Part shown: piece after piece, positions 27,483-37,437 of the stretch | Layout of the letters: each line of letters opens with the position of its first letter | Position numbering within the stretch: position 1 is the stretch's first letter | DNA from: Chloroflexi bacterium HGW-Chloroflexi-2 | GTDB lineage: Bacteria > Chloroflexota > Anaerolineae > Anaerolineales > Anaerolineaceae | Length of the DNA: 64,000 nucleotides | Assembly (NCBI GenBank): GCA_002840735.1 | Contig: PHBY01000010.1 | Location: 1-64,000 of the forward strand | Direction: 5' to 3' | Made by a program: the position numbers and the translations under genes | The notes under the pieces: generated by a model | What the model saw: only the letters and a program-made list of their open reading frames with translations | What the model was told of the DNA's origin: nothing | Database searches by the model: none

Positions 27483-27962
27483 TTACCAGTTGCGACCGCG
27501 TCCCATACCCATTTGATTTACAAATTCTCGTACGGGTTGTCCGTCTACCAGACAGCTACCGTCACCTAAGTATTGTCCACCGGGAGCAAATTCAGCGTTT
27601 TCTCCAGCTGCCATGTATCCACGACCCATCCAACCAGCGTTGCGGGCGCCATTCAAACCAACTGGCATCAAAGCTCTGATTTCTTCCAGAGTCAAACCTT
27701 CAGCTTGTGCAATCTGAGCAATTGTGAAACCTTCACCAATTTTTGCTTCAATTTCTTCTGCGGTCAAGCCGAGGGCTTCTACAAACGCAGCGATGATTTC
27801 GTCATGATAGAGACCTGAACCATCTTCGGTCTGTAATTGTTGCTGTGTTGCTACACCATAACCATTACCAGGGGTACCTGATTGAGCATAAACGCTCCCT
27901 ACAACACTAAAACTTGCTACTAACACTGCTGCCACTAAAATGGCAATTAAGCTCTTTTTCAT
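27483..27962 (-). CDS. Small secreted protein, paralogue of the gene at 24.2 kb
   Basis: 159 residues. The signal peptide ends near VYAQS. A helical segment, EIIAAFVEALGLTAEEIEAK followed by FTIAQIAQAEGLTLEEI, matches the protein at 24203-24772 segment by segment. The second half is Gly/Met/Arg-rich (GWMGRGY, MGMGRGRNW) with one Cys. AGGAG lies upstream of the ATG. Function unknown. The two paralogues bracket the Met-rich two-component system and the Nudix remnant, which suggests they are part of its output. Confidence 0.72.
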   Translation of the reverse strand: MKKSLIAILVAAVLVASFSVVGSVYAQSGTPGNGYGVATQQQLQTEDGSGLYHDEIIAAFVEALGLTAEEIEAKIGEGFTIAQIAQAEGLTLEEIRALMPVGLNGARNAGWMGRGYMAAGENAEFAPGGQYLGDGSCLVDGQPVREFVNQMGMGRGRNW

Positions 27963-28097
27963 TTAAAACTCCTTTGTTTTATTGTTTTGCTTATGTTTAC
28001 AATAATACTAGGTGCATGTTTAGAAAGTATTAAGGAGTAGTGTGGATTGTGTTAGTCTTTTTTGATTGAATTACCTGAGTCGAATGCTCAATTGGTA

Positions 28098-29462
28098 TTA
28101 ATCAGCAGCAGGTAGCATGTTTGAAATCGATGATTTCTCTTCTACAGGTTCTGGATCTTTAACAACATCCGGGATACTGGTTTCGATATGCCGAATTTTT
28201 GGGTTTAGATATGCCAACCAGGTGATCAGGATGGTGCCCAGTCCAGCTATGACAAAGATCAAACCAATCCCACGACCCGGACCAATACCAATAATTTGTG
28301 CGATAAATGTATTTGCCAGTGCGCCACCCTCCGACAACATCGGCGTAAATACCAGATCAGCCAGAGGACCTGCTGTCAGGAAGGCAATTGGCATCATCGA
28401 GCGCGAGATCATGCTGCGCATGGCAAATACCCGACCCTGCAAATCCAGCGGTACCTTGACCTGAAAAATCGCCTGGCTGGTACCGTTTGCCAGCGGAATG
28501 ACAAATAACATCACAAAATAACCGGCTGATATCATGAAAGCATTCGGTCGTAATCCTGCTAAAGCCAATCCCAAACTGGATATGGTAATAAAAATCATAA
28601 TGGATAAAATTTTCTTCTTGGGTCCGCCCCAAACAGAGAGCAGAACACTTCCGATCAGCATACCCACCCCTCCGGCGGTCTGCACATACCCCAAAATGGC
28701 TGGCGAAAAGGTTGCCAAAACCATCGGGCTGGTCAATACCGCTGCAAAATTGATCATGAAATTGACCTGTGCAAAGTAAAATACCAGTCCGAATAGACCA
28801 CCATTCAATCGCAGATAGCGCCAACCAGCCATGGCCTCATGCCATTGACTGACCTTTTCCTGGGGCTCAATCCTCTCAGGTTGTGGGATACGGGAGATCA
28901 ATAAGGTTCCTAAAGCGGCAAAATAGGTGATGAAATCGATCAGGAAGATTCCCTCTAAGCCAATGATCCCAAACAACAATCCAGCCATCAAGGGTGGCAC
29001 TAAATTTCCCAGAGCGCCACTCATTTGCGATAATCCATTGGCGCGGGTCAAATCTTTTTTGGGGACGATCATCACCACCGAAGCTGAAAACGCTGGTTCC
29101 TGAAACGCGCTGAAAACTGAACCAACCAGGGCAATGACATAAATATTCCAAATTTCCAACTGCCCCGACAGGAAGAGGAAATAGCCAGCCAGGGTGATGA
29201 GTGCGTTGCCAGTATCTGCTAACAGCATCACCTTCTTGCGGTTGAAACGATCCGCTACCGAGCCTGCCACCGGGCCTAAGAGAACTGCCGGCAAACTCCC
29301 AAACAGAACGGTAATAGCAAATGGAGTAGCTTTCCCGGTTAGTTGAAAAATCCAGACCCCTAGCGCAAAGCTAGTCAATCCGGAACCTAAAATTGAAATT
29401 AGTTGACCAACCCAAATGGTGAAAAATGTGCGCATATTCTGGGGTTCTTTTATCTCTGACAT
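28098..29462 (-). CDS. MFS efflux transporter (DHA3/EntS-like)
   Basis: 454 residues from ATG 29462, which sits behind AAAGGAAG; the in-frame start at 29480 is less likely. About twelve hydrophobic segments are visible. SVADRFNRKKVMLLAD, between helices 2 and 3, is the MFS cytoplasmic loop motif. Relatives in the drug:H+ antiporter-3 group export macrolides, tetracycline or siderophores. A polar C-terminal tail of about 40 residues follows the last helix. It shares a transcript with an ArsR-type regulator 78 bases upstream, so expression is probably ligand-induced. Confidence 0.85.
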   Translation of the reverse strand: MSEIKEPQNMRTFFTIWVGQLISILGSGLTSFALGVWIFQLTGKATPFAITVLFGSLPAVLLGPVAGSVADRFNRKKVMLLADTGNALITLAGYFLFLSGQLEIWNIYVIALVGSVFSAFQEPAFSASVVMIVPKKDLTRANGLSQMSGALGNLVPPLMAGLLFGIIGLEGIFLIDFITYFAALGTLLISRIPQPERIEPQEKVSQWHEAMAGWRYLRLNGGLFGLVFYFAQVNFMINFAAVLTSPMVLATFSPAILGYVQTAGGVGMLIGSVLLSVWGGPKKKILSIMIFITISSLGLALAGLRPNAFMISAGYFVMLFVIPLANGTSQAIFQVKVPLDLQGRVFAMRSMISRSMMPIAFLTAGPLADLVFTPMLSEGGALANTFIAQIIGIGPGRGIGLIFVIAGLGTILITWLAYLNPKIRHIETSIPDVVKDPEPVEEKSSISNMLPAAD

Positions 29463-29540
29463 GGTCTTCCTTTCAATCAATGGGAATACAAAATTGACAT
29501 TGAGGACTTCAATGTTCGATCTCTATTCAGATGGAAGGTT

Positions 29541-30164
29541 TTACTCTTGCTTTTCGTTACTCAAATCACGGAAATAAAAACTTGGGTACATGGCTAACGT
29601 CATAGCAAATGTTTGCTGATCAGGATCTTTCGTGTCTGCGTCAATGAATTCTTCCAGCAATTCTTCCAGTCGTTTGTGGAATTCATCCGCTTTTTCATCG
29701 CTCAGGTTACTGAGATAACGTGAAAGGGTTACCGCTCTCAATTTGCCAGCCACACCTTGTTCCAATTGCAGCGAACGGGCTTGTAAACTGCGCAACAAAT
29801 CTTCACGGGTGGTATCAATGGTGGAGGTCACCATGGTATATAAGTTCTCTTTTCCTTCAGATGTGGAAAAATTAAGCAATGTAGGGTCGATATCAATGAA
29901 ACTGGAGGTAGTCTGGTAATATTTTTCAATCAGATTAGCAACCTGCCGTGTTTCAGCCACATTTATTAACCCTACTTTTTCCAGCATGTTAAAGTGATAA
30001 TACAATTTGCTGGGAGCCAATCCCAGTTTTTCTGCCACTTCTTTAACATTCTGAGGTTTCTTCTCAAGCACTTCCATAATCTGGTTACGCACCGGGTCCG
30101 CCACTACTTTTAGTGTATCTAAATCTTTTATGATAAAAACGCCTTCTCGCTTATTGTGTCCCAT
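29541..30164 (-). CDS. ArsR-like winged-helix transcriptional regulator
   Basis: 207 residues from ATG 30164, behind AAAAGG; the longer frame to 30239 runs into the promoter and is rejected. The N-terminal winged helix is at about 12-85, with recognition region VAEKLGLAPSKLYYHFNMLE. The C-terminal helical domain probably binds effector or dimerises. It precedes the MFS exporter in the same direction and is likely its local repressor. Confidence 0.82.
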   Translation of the reverse strand: MGHNKREGVFIIKDLDTLKVVADPVRNQIMEVLEKKPQNVKEVAEKLGLAPSKLYYHFNMLEKVGLINVAETRQVANLIEKYYQTTSSFIDIDPTLLNFSTSEGKENLYTMVTSTIDTTREDLLRSLQARSLQLEQGVAGKLRAVTLSRYLSNLSDEKADEFHKRLEELLEEFIDADTKDPDQQTFAMTLAMYPSFYFRDLSNEKQE

Positions 30165-30210
30165 CGCAACCTTTTCTTTTATCGCTAAAATTAATTTTAC
30201 TGATAAAAAT

Positions 30211-30239
30211 AGTTTACAACGTTTAAAAGAGTTTGTCAA
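30211..30239 (-). promoter_or_regulatory. Promoter of the regulator-MFS operon
   Basis: On the - strand TTGACA, 17-base spacer, TAAACT. It lies about 47 bases upstream of the regulator start. Confidence 0.75.
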
Positions 30240-30297
30240 TACCCTGTTTAATTTAATCCATTCATATCGTGCTTAATGATCATTGATTATTTGACTA

Positions 30298-33200
30298 TTA
30301 AAAATCCTCCACATTGACAACCTCAATCCCGTTTCCACAATTCAGAAAGCAAAATTGGGTAACCGGCATTTCTTTAAGCTGCTGAAAAACGGAATGTTGG
30401 TATCGTAATAATTGTGCTCTATACCCTTTCCGACGATCTTCCTGAAGATCAGAAAGGGAATTCAGGTGATCGGTCTTGAAATCAACAATTTTCCATCCAC
30501 CTTCAGTCAGGTAGAGAATATCCAGACGACCTCGGTCATTCTGCGGTTCATCCCGTAATTCATACGGGACCTCATGATAACGTCTTGTCGCCCGGCTGAT
30601 TTCCTCATATATCGGATGCTCCTGGAGTCTTTGCATATACAGTTTTGCTCTCTGGATAGCACGCTTCCGCTGCTCTACATCCAGAATCCCGAGTTTCAGC
30701 GCGGACCTTTCAAGAAATTGCATTAAAGCCTCTGTATTGCGAAATTCCCAGTGCTGAATCGCCTGGTGCAGTAATTTGCCAACCCACAATGGGAACTTAT
30801 CGGATGTCTCAAATAAATCCAGGTTAATCTGCTCCTCTTCCTCTTCTGTATATCCAGCTACATCTATTTGCAGGTCTGACAAAAAATTCCTCATGGATAT
30901 GAACTGCTCTTCCACCGCTTCTATCGCTGCAGCAGGGAAAGCAACCATCTCTTTCCGCAGCTGAATGCCTAACAGTTCCTCTCCTGGAAATGGAAGAGGT
31001 TCTATTGGAGGATTTTCTACCAGGAGATTAGGGTCGAGTTCCAATAGGTTCAGGATCTCTTTCAGCCACCCATTCACGGTGTACTTCTCTTTCGTTTGCG
31101 AGAAGTGTCCACTCACAATCAGTTTATCTTTGGCTCGCGTAAGGGCAACATACAACAATCGTCTCGTCTCTGCTTCCTCTTTTTCTCCCTCCTGAATTTT
31201 GAGATAACGGGACAACAAAGAGCTATAATCCTCCCGATCTGAATGGATGGCCAGCCAATCACCCATCACCAACCAGCGATCTTTGTTTGTAGTAGCTTTT
31301 CGCCCTGCATCTGCCAGGATCACCCAGGGGAACTCCAATCCTTTTGATTTGTGAATGGTCATCAACTGTAAGGCATCTTCCGCCGCTCCGGCTGCTTCCC
31401 CCTCCCGCACCCCGCTGGTTCGGATTTTTTGCACATATTCAAGATAAGCATGAATGCTGGTCTGGTGGCTGTCATATGCATCCATTAATAGTTTTTCAAT
31501 ATTTCGCCAACCTCTATCCACTGTCCCTGCCAGAATAACCCGGTAATGAGTTCTTTCAATCAACCGTTGCAATAGAGCTGCAACAGGTATGGATCCGGCT
31601 AATCTTTCAAACTCAGTAAACAGGGCGATCGCAAATTCAGCTGCTTGTTGATCAACACTGGACAAAAACGAAAAATCTTTCTCCAATGCCTGACGCAAAG
31701 AAATTGGTTCCTGAATCGATGAGGACCAGCGTAGCTGTGTGATGCCTTGGTCGCTCATTCCTACGGCTGGTGAACGTAAGAACCCAATCATAGCCAGGTC
31801 ATCCCAGGGATCTGCCAGCGTGCGTAAGAGGTTTAATATATCGCGGATTTCTGGTCGATCATAGAATCCACTGCCTGCAATGGTTACATAGGGTATTCCG
31901 GCTGCTTCGAATGCCTGCTCATACACCGGAAATGCTCCTGATGCCCGAAACAACAGCGCAACATCTTTCCAATCCTGGATTTCTCCTGCCTGTTTATAAA
32001 CAACAAGTCGTTCTGCTAAGAGATTAGCGGCCAACATTCTGCCTTCTTCCGAATCACTTCCTGCTCCAATGAGCACTTCCAGGTAGGGTCTGCGAAGACC
32101 TGAGGGAACTTCATCACGCATGGCGACCATTTTGGTGAATGGTACATGGAATGGTTTGGTAGGATCTTCCTGGGTGCCCATGATTGCTCCCAGAATAGCA
32201 TCTGTAGTTTTCATCAAAGCGGGTTGGGTGCGGTGTGATTCAGATAGCTCACTCACCAGACCACCTTCTAGCTCTGTCTTTACACGCACATCCCGGAAAA
32301 CTGTCACATCTGCTCCACGGAATCGGTAAATGGATTGTCTGGAATCACCGACCACAAATAATCTGCCCGGTTTCCCGGCTGTTAATGTTTCTATTAATTG
32401 CCGTTGTCGCTGGTTGGTGTCCTGAAATTCATCCACCAGCAGAGCCTGTACTTTTTCCTGCCATTTTTGAGCAATTTCCGGCCGATTTATGAGAAACAAT
32501 GCCCTCTCTTCCAGATCATCAAAATCCAGGGCTCGTCGGTTGGATAAATACTGGTTATAAAGGTCAAGCGTGAGTCTAAATGCATCTTTCAACAATGGTA
32601 TGGCCTGCGCAATTTTCGTTTCTAGCTCTGCATTGAACTCTTTTCCTACCCAACCCAGTAATTCATCAAACAAACTTCTCCAGCGAGTCAGATGCATTTT
32701 ACTTTCACTGGTTGTTTTACCAACCAGTCTACTCAGAATTTGAATTCTAATATTGATCAATGTCTGCAGGCAATTCAGGTAATCGCCACCTTCCCAATAC
32801 TTATCAACCTGGTCCCAGGCGGAAAGAAAGGCTTGCACCTGCGCAATACCATTTGGATTCGTATCGATTTCCAAAGCTTGCGGGGAAAAGGACTTCAATT
32901 CATGCGCACAGGATTTCATTTCATCCTGGTTCATGAAAGATTCCAATACAACTTTTACAAACCGATCAAATGAAAATTCACTCACCAACCAGGTTTGTAA
33001 TTCCAGACGTTTTTTCATCATCTGAGCAAGAATGTTTTCCAGAGATTTCACCCGTAATAATTCGAAAAGTGGCATGAATTGCTTTTCTAATGTGATGTTT
33101 ACCAGTGCAGTTTCCACTGCTTCAGCCAGCAAAATGGTTGCTTCACCTTCATCCAATACATCAAACAATGGGTCGATCTCAGCCTGTGCCGGATGGTTGC

Positions 33201-33561
33201 GTAAAATTTCAGCACACAGACTGTGGATCGTACCGATCCGTGCTGCATCAATCTGCTGTTCCAATCCGATCCAGAAAAGTCGCTCTTCGCGCGGATCGGC
33301 ATGAACAACCTGAGTACGAATTGCCGAACGCACCCTGGCGCGCATTTCGTTGGCGGCTTTTTCAGTAAATGTGATCGCCACTACCTTCTCTGGCTGTAAG
33401 CCATCTGCCAGAAGACTGACATAACGTGCTACCAGCGTTCTGGTTTTTCCAGAGCCAGCCCCGGCAGTTACCACCACATTTCGTATACGCTCCGCAGCAG
33501 CATCTTTTTGTGGATCCGATAATTTCTGAGTTGACAATGCCTTCTCGGTTCTTTCATTCAT
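30298..33561 (-). CDS. addA: AddA-type helicase-nuclease
   Basis: 1087 residues. UvrD-like helicase motifs appear in order: Q-motif LSDPQKDAA, Walker A TAGAGSGKT (about 32-40), Walker B LLVDEFQDTNQRQ, motif III VVGDSRQSIYRFRGAD, motif V TIHKSKGLEFPWVI and motif VI LLYVALTRAKD. The C-terminal RecB-family nuclease is marked by GRLDILY and VDFKTD (about 1030-1050). AddAB processes double-strand breaks for recombination. The gene begins three bases after the addB stop, an arrangement common for this pair. Length is somewhat below the roughly 1200 residues of Bacillus AddA. Confidence 0.9.
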   Translation of the reverse strand: MNERTEKALSTQKLSDPQKDAAAERIRNVVVTAGAGSGKTRTLVARYVSLLADGLQPEKVVAITFTEKAANEMRARVRSAIRTQVVHADPREERLFWIGLEQQIDAARIGTIHSLCAEILRNHPAQAEIDPLFDVLDEGEATILLAEAVETALVNITLEKQFMPLFELLRVKSLENILAQMMKKRLELQTWLVSEFSFDRFVKVVLESFMNQDEMKSCAHELKSFSPQALEIDTNPNGIAQVQAFLSAWDQVDKYWEGGDYLNCLQTLINIRIQILSRLVGKTTSESKMHLTRWRSLFDELLGWVGKEFNAELETKIAQAIPLLKDAFRLTLDLYNQYLSNRRALDFDDLEERALFLINRPEIAQKWQEKVQALLVDEFQDTNQRQRQLIETLTAGKPGRLFVVGDSRQSIYRFRGADVTVFRDVRVKTELEGGLVSELSESHRTQPALMKTTDAILGAIMGTQEDPTKPFHVPFTKMVAMRDEVPSGLRRPYLEVLIGAGSDSEEGRMLAANLLAERLVVYKQAGEIQDWKDVALLFRASGAFPVYEQAFEAAGIPYVTIAGSGFYDRPEIRDILNLLRTLADPWDDLAMIGFLRSPAVGMSDQGITQLRWSSSIQEPISLRQALEKDFSFLSSVDQQAAEFAIALFTEFERLAGSIPVAALLQRLIERTHYRVILAGTVDRGWRNIEKLLMDAYDSHQTSIHAYLEYVQKIRTSGVREGEAAGAAEDALQLMTIHKSKGLEFPWVILADAGRKATTNKDRWLVMGDWLAIHSDREDYSSLLSRYLKIQEGEKEEAETRRLLYVALTRAKDKLIVSGHFSQTKEKYTVNGWLKEILNLLELDPNLLVENPPIEPLPFPGEELLGIQLRKEMVAFPAAAIEAVEEQFISMRNFLSDLQIDVAGYTEEEEEQINLDLFETSDKFPLWVGKLLHQAIQHWEFRNTEALMQFLERSALKLGILDVEQRKRAIQRAKLYMQRLQEHPIYEEISRATRRYHEVPYELRDEPQNDRGRLDILYLTEGGWKIVDFKTDHLNSLSDLQEDRRKGYRAQLLRYQHSVFQQLKEMPVTQFCFLNCGNGIEVVNVEDF

Positions 33562-33564
33562 CAG

Positions 33565-36500
33565 TCATCCTTGCCTCCCTGGATGATATCGCCAACACCA
33601 CAACCTTGCGCCACAATATTTAGGACACCCTCCATCAGGCACCTGTGGACTAAAATCTGCGCTGGAGAGACCATCCATGATCATTTGAAGGTGCAGTTTC
33701 GCCACCTGAATCGCTCCTGATGGACCCTCAAAATCGGCGGATTGAAACTTGCTCAATTTTAGCGAACCCGCCTCTTCTCCATTCAGGGTCCAGTAAAAGC
33801 CTTCCTTGACCTCTCCCATTTTCAGGGCTTGCATGGCTGCCATGGCATATAATGGCAGTTGTAATCTGGTTCCTTGTATTAGATCATCCTTACCCAAATG
33901 ACTCACGCCAGTTTTGTAATCGATGATCCGCAAGTTCCCTTGCAGATCCTGATCGATGCGATCAATCACACCATGCAATCGCACCATGCGACCATCTTCC
34001 AATTCAATATTCAGAGCTGGTTTCCCATCCAGCCCAAATTTCTCTTCAAAAGCAATTGGAACCCACTCTTCTGACGCCAGTCCAATAATAGCCGATTGGA
34101 GGATGGCTAGCCATTCTTCCTGTTGGGTTTGCCAATATACGGTCGGTTCAAATTGATACGTTTCCGGGGCAGCATCAAAAACTTGGCGGGCAATAACCGG
34201 TAACAAATCCAATAGTTGATCAACATTTGTCGGATCCTCTGCCGTACGATAGACATCTTCAAGAATCTGGTGCAGAATGCTACCAATTTGGAAAGATTCC
34301 AGACCTAACACCGGAATGTGTTGTTCCACAACGCCCAGCCCATATTGCGTCCAGAAGCGCATCGGGCAACTTTTGTAGGTTTCCAGGCGTGATGCACTCC
34401 AATCGGTTTCTTTTTGTTCAAATTTTGCTAAACCGGGGGGTAATTTCTCCAATTCCCCTTCGTAAACACCCTCAATTCTTTTCGATTGACGCGAACTCAG
34501 CACCGCTTTCTGGTGATTCAGTTTATTGATTGTTTGGGAAAGGTGTTCATCCTCAAACTTAATCGGTATCTTAAACAGGTGGGACCAGAAAAACAGTTCT
34601 TCAAGTGAGGCTGCATCTTCCAATGTTCGTTTTGTGGTTGACCGAACAACTTCAATATCTTTCTCCTCAAGACAGGCTATCAGAGCATTCCAATAGGGAG
34701 AAGGTTCCAATGCCTCCCCTTTATCCGACATGTAAGGCCGTGTCACCATCAGTGTGCTATTGGCACGTGTAATTGCCTGATAAAACACCCCGATCTGGTT
34801 GTGCTCCACATGCGATTCCAACCCGGCTTGTTGTCGAAATATCTCTGGTAAAAATGGATCTTCTCGTTGAGATTTAGGAAACACGCCTTCTGCTAACCCC
34901 AATATGACCACGTGTTCAAACCTTGAACCGCGTGCATCCAGCAGCCGCAACACCTGCACTTTGTTCCTGTCCGTGGTTTGTTGGAAAGTGCTCATTTGAA
35001 AACCCATTTCCAATTCAGCCACAAATTGGTCAAAATCGAGATACCAGAATCCCAATTCCTGATCAGCGATACACATTTCACGTAAGTTTTGCTTAAATTT
35101 CTCAAACCAGAGAATCTCGGTGGTGGCTGGCATTTGTGATAGCCAACCCAAATCTTCGAGCAACTGCCATAACCATTCCACCCAGAAAGTAATGCGCTTT
35201 TCTTTTTCTGGTGGTTTAAGGATGGCAGCCAAACTGCGCAAACTTTCCATTAGTCTTTGACAGGCATCAGCATTGGGCAGGTTAAAAATTTCGTCATCCT
35301 CCTTATCCAATTCTGCCTGTTTTTTCGATTCTTCGCCTTTGGTGGCTAAACGTTGCAATACTTTCATCCAGTTATCGAATCCTGCCACCACCGGGCCATA
35401 ACGGCTGACACGCTCCAAAATGGCAGTATCAGCTGGCTTAAATCCAAAATTGGATAAATCCACAAACGGGCTTCTGATCACATCCAGGAAAAGCCTGCGT
35501 GGAAAGTCTTCAGTTGAAACATGTAACAGGTTCAGTATCAATTCGAGTTGAGCAACCTGTATCAAAGGTTTCCCCCAGTTGAAATGGATTGGGATGTGAT
35601 ATTCATTTGCCACGGTTTGCAACAGAGCAGAATATTGGTCTTCAGCCGGGATCAATATGGCACAATCACCAGCAAATGCTGACTTGTTTAATAAAAACCG
35701 GATACGTCGTAACCCTTCTCGCACTTCCTGTAATGGAGAATAAGCCGAGAGCAAACGCATATCAGATTGTTTTTCAATTATTTGTGGCTTATCAACCAGA
35801 AAATTATTTGCCAGTCCCAGGATGAAAGATGGTAAAAAGGGTTGATCACCTGCGTAAATCAGTTCAAGATCTGGAAAAGCAGATTGGAATTGCTCCAGGC
35901 TTTCCTGTGCTCGTTGATAAATGGTTCTGCCTGCCCCATCATTTCCGGGAAGCGTGATTAAAACCTTCACTCCTCGTTCAGCTAACTGACAGAGCAAGTT
36001 CAGCTGTGGTGGCGTAAACCGTTCAAACCCATCAACCGCCACAAAATCCAGACCCTTTATTACAGAAGAAGTAGATCTTACCGCATCCAATGCCATGCTG
36101 ATTATTTGATGAGGATCCATCCACTGACGTTGTTTCACTCTTTTTTGATAGGCCTGATAGATTTTCAGGATCACATCAACTTCAGGATCCAAATTGTCAG
36201 ATGGAAAAGACTCATAACCCGCTTCCGCTAATTCAGATACTTTCCGGTGCACCAATTGAATAAACCCAGGCTTATCTTTGATTGCTTCAAACGCCCCTAA
36301 ATCACCGGTTTGACTGAAGTTCTGAATGATCTTTTGCAGTATGCGATGCAGTAGTAACTCCGGCGCTTCTGTGTAAGTCTGATCTGATTTCAGTAAAATT
36401 TCATTCCCAAATTCATAAAATAACCCTGTCGATAAGCCTATCATATTTCCACTGGTTAATAATTTTTCCCGAAATGAATTGATTTGCCGCCGATCCGGGA

Positions 36501-36612
36501 GGATGACCCAAATTTTTTTTAAATCGGTGGACGATAATTCAGAACAAACACGTTTGAGGACTTCTGTGGTCTTACCGCAGGCTGCGCCAGCCATCAGAAT
36601 CTGTAAAGACAT
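33565..36612 (-). CDS. addB: AddB-type subunit of the helicase-nuclease
   Basis: 1015 residues. Walker A is GAACGKT (about 8-14). The middle is an inactivated-helicase-like region, with LLDARGSRFEHVVILGLAEG. The C-terminal nuclease has DRIDQD and IIDYKTG. Four Cys for an iron-sulfur clasp are present: one in YKSCPMRF (about 745) and three near the end (996, 1000, 1006, in CPKYCGARLWC), as in AddB. The protein acts with AddA immediately downstream in end resection and Chi-type recognition. Confidence 0.88.
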   Translation of the reverse strand: MSLQILMAGAACGKTTEVLKRVCSELSSTDLKKIWVILPDRRQINSFREKLLTSGNMIGLSTGLFYEFGNEILLKSDQTYTEAPELLLHRILQKIIQNFSQTGDLGAFEAIKDKPGFIQLVHRKVSELAEAGYESFPSDNLDPEVDVILKIYQAYQKRVKQRQWMDPHQIISMALDAVRSTSSVIKGLDFVAVDGFERFTPPQLNLLCQLAERGVKVLITLPGNDGAGRTIYQRAQESLEQFQSAFPDLELIYAGDQPFLPSFILGLANNFLVDKPQIIEKQSDMRLLSAYSPLQEVREGLRRIRFLLNKSAFAGDCAILIPAEDQYSALLQTVANEYHIPIHFNWGKPLIQVAQLELILNLLHVSTEDFPRRLFLDVIRSPFVDLSNFGFKPADTAILERVSRYGPVVAGFDNWMKVLQRLATKGEESKKQAELDKEDDEIFNLPNADACQRLMESLRSLAAILKPPEKEKRITFWVEWLWQLLEDLGWLSQMPATTEILWFEKFKQNLREMCIADQELGFWYLDFDQFVAELEMGFQMSTFQQTTDRNKVQVLRLLDARGSRFEHVVILGLAEGVFPKSQREDPFLPEIFRQQAGLESHVEHNQIGVFYQAITRANSTLMVTRPYMSDKGEALEPSPYWNALIACLEEKDIEVVRSTTKRTLEDAASLEELFFWSHLFKIPIKFEDEHLSQTINKLNHQKAVLSSRQSKRIEGVYEGELEKLPPGLAKFEQKETDWSASRLETYKSCPMRFWTQYGLGVVEQHIPVLGLESFQIGSILHQILEDVYRTAEDPTNVDQLLDLLPVIARQVFDAAPETYQFEPTVYWQTQQEEWLAILQSAIIGLASEEWVPIAFEEKFGLDGKPALNIELEDGRMVRLHGVIDRIDQDLQGNLRIIDYKTGVSHLGKDDLIQGTRLQLPLYAMAAMQALKMGEVKEGFYWTLNGEEAGSLKLSKFQSADFEGPSGAIQVAKLHLQMIMDGLSSADFSPQVPDGGCPKYCGARLWCWRYHPGRQG

Positions 36613-36679
36613 TTTTCCTCCTCACGAATAGGGTTCATATGATTGTAGCCTGACTGGTAGGATAATCAAAATCGCTGGA

Positions 36680-37372
36680 TCATTCTCTACTGCTTATCTT
36701 TTCTAGCCAACCCAAAATCATCTCGCGGATCTCACGACGAAATCGCCAGATAAAACCAGCTATTAACGCAAAAACAACGCCAAACACAATCCATTGCCAC
36801 AACGCAAAGGAATCAACTTGGGAACTGATCAGGTTGGCAATAAATACCCCTGGTAATCGACCAATCAGCGCCAGTAATACCAATTCCAGCAATGGAATGG
36901 GTGTCAATCCTGCCAGAAAGCAGACGGCATCATCCGGTAAAAAAGGTAAAAGAAAAATCAAAAAAATCACCAGAGAACCACGTTGGGTCTCAAGACGATC
37001 AATCCGTTCTATGGAGGAAGGATCCACAAAGCGTTCCATCAGCGGTCTTCCAAAGCGACGCGTTAGCCCCATCACCAATGTGGAGCCCATCATCAAGCCG
37101 GTCATACTGTAAAGCGTACCCAACCAGGGCCCAAACAACAAACCATTGACAGCATCGATGGCGGTTCCTGGGATAGGTGCAGTCAGAACCTGTAGAACAT
37201 GCAGTGTTATGGTCACAAGCGGTGCCCAACGCCCCCAGCCTTGCAGCAAAACAGATAGTCTTTCCGGGTCACGGAATAAAGCACGGATAGGACTCATCCA
37301 GATGATAATCAGCAGCCCAACCAGAACGATACCAATCAGTAACCAGATCCAGCGGGATTTCATCACATCCAT
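36680..37372 (-). CDS. TVP38/TMEM64 (DedA-like) membrane protein
   Basis: 230 residues with about five hydrophobic segments. The family core is present: APIPGTAIDAVNGLLFGPWLG, then FGRPLMERFVDPSSIERIDR, LIFLLPFLPDDAVCFLAGLT and the GRLPGVFIANL motif. TVP38/DedA relatives are implicated in lipid scrambling or transport; the function here is unassigned. It sits upstream of addB in the same direction with a 67-base gap. Confidence 0.85.
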   Translation of the reverse strand: MDVMKSRWIWLLIGIVLVGLLIIIWMSPIRALFRDPERLSVLLQGWGRWAPLVTITLHVLQVLTAPIPGTAIDAVNGLLFGPWLGTLYSMTGLMMGSTLVMGLTRRFGRPLMERFVDPSSIERIDRLETQRGSLVIFLIFLLPFLPDDAVCFLAGLTPIPLLELVLLALIGRLPGVFIANLISSQVDSFALWQWIVFGVVFALIAGFIWRFRREIREMILGWLEKISSRE

Positions 37373-37437
37373 TCTAGCATGTCACCATTAAAAACCAAGC
37401 GATAGATCACAGGTCTTTGACATAACCTGATTTGATG

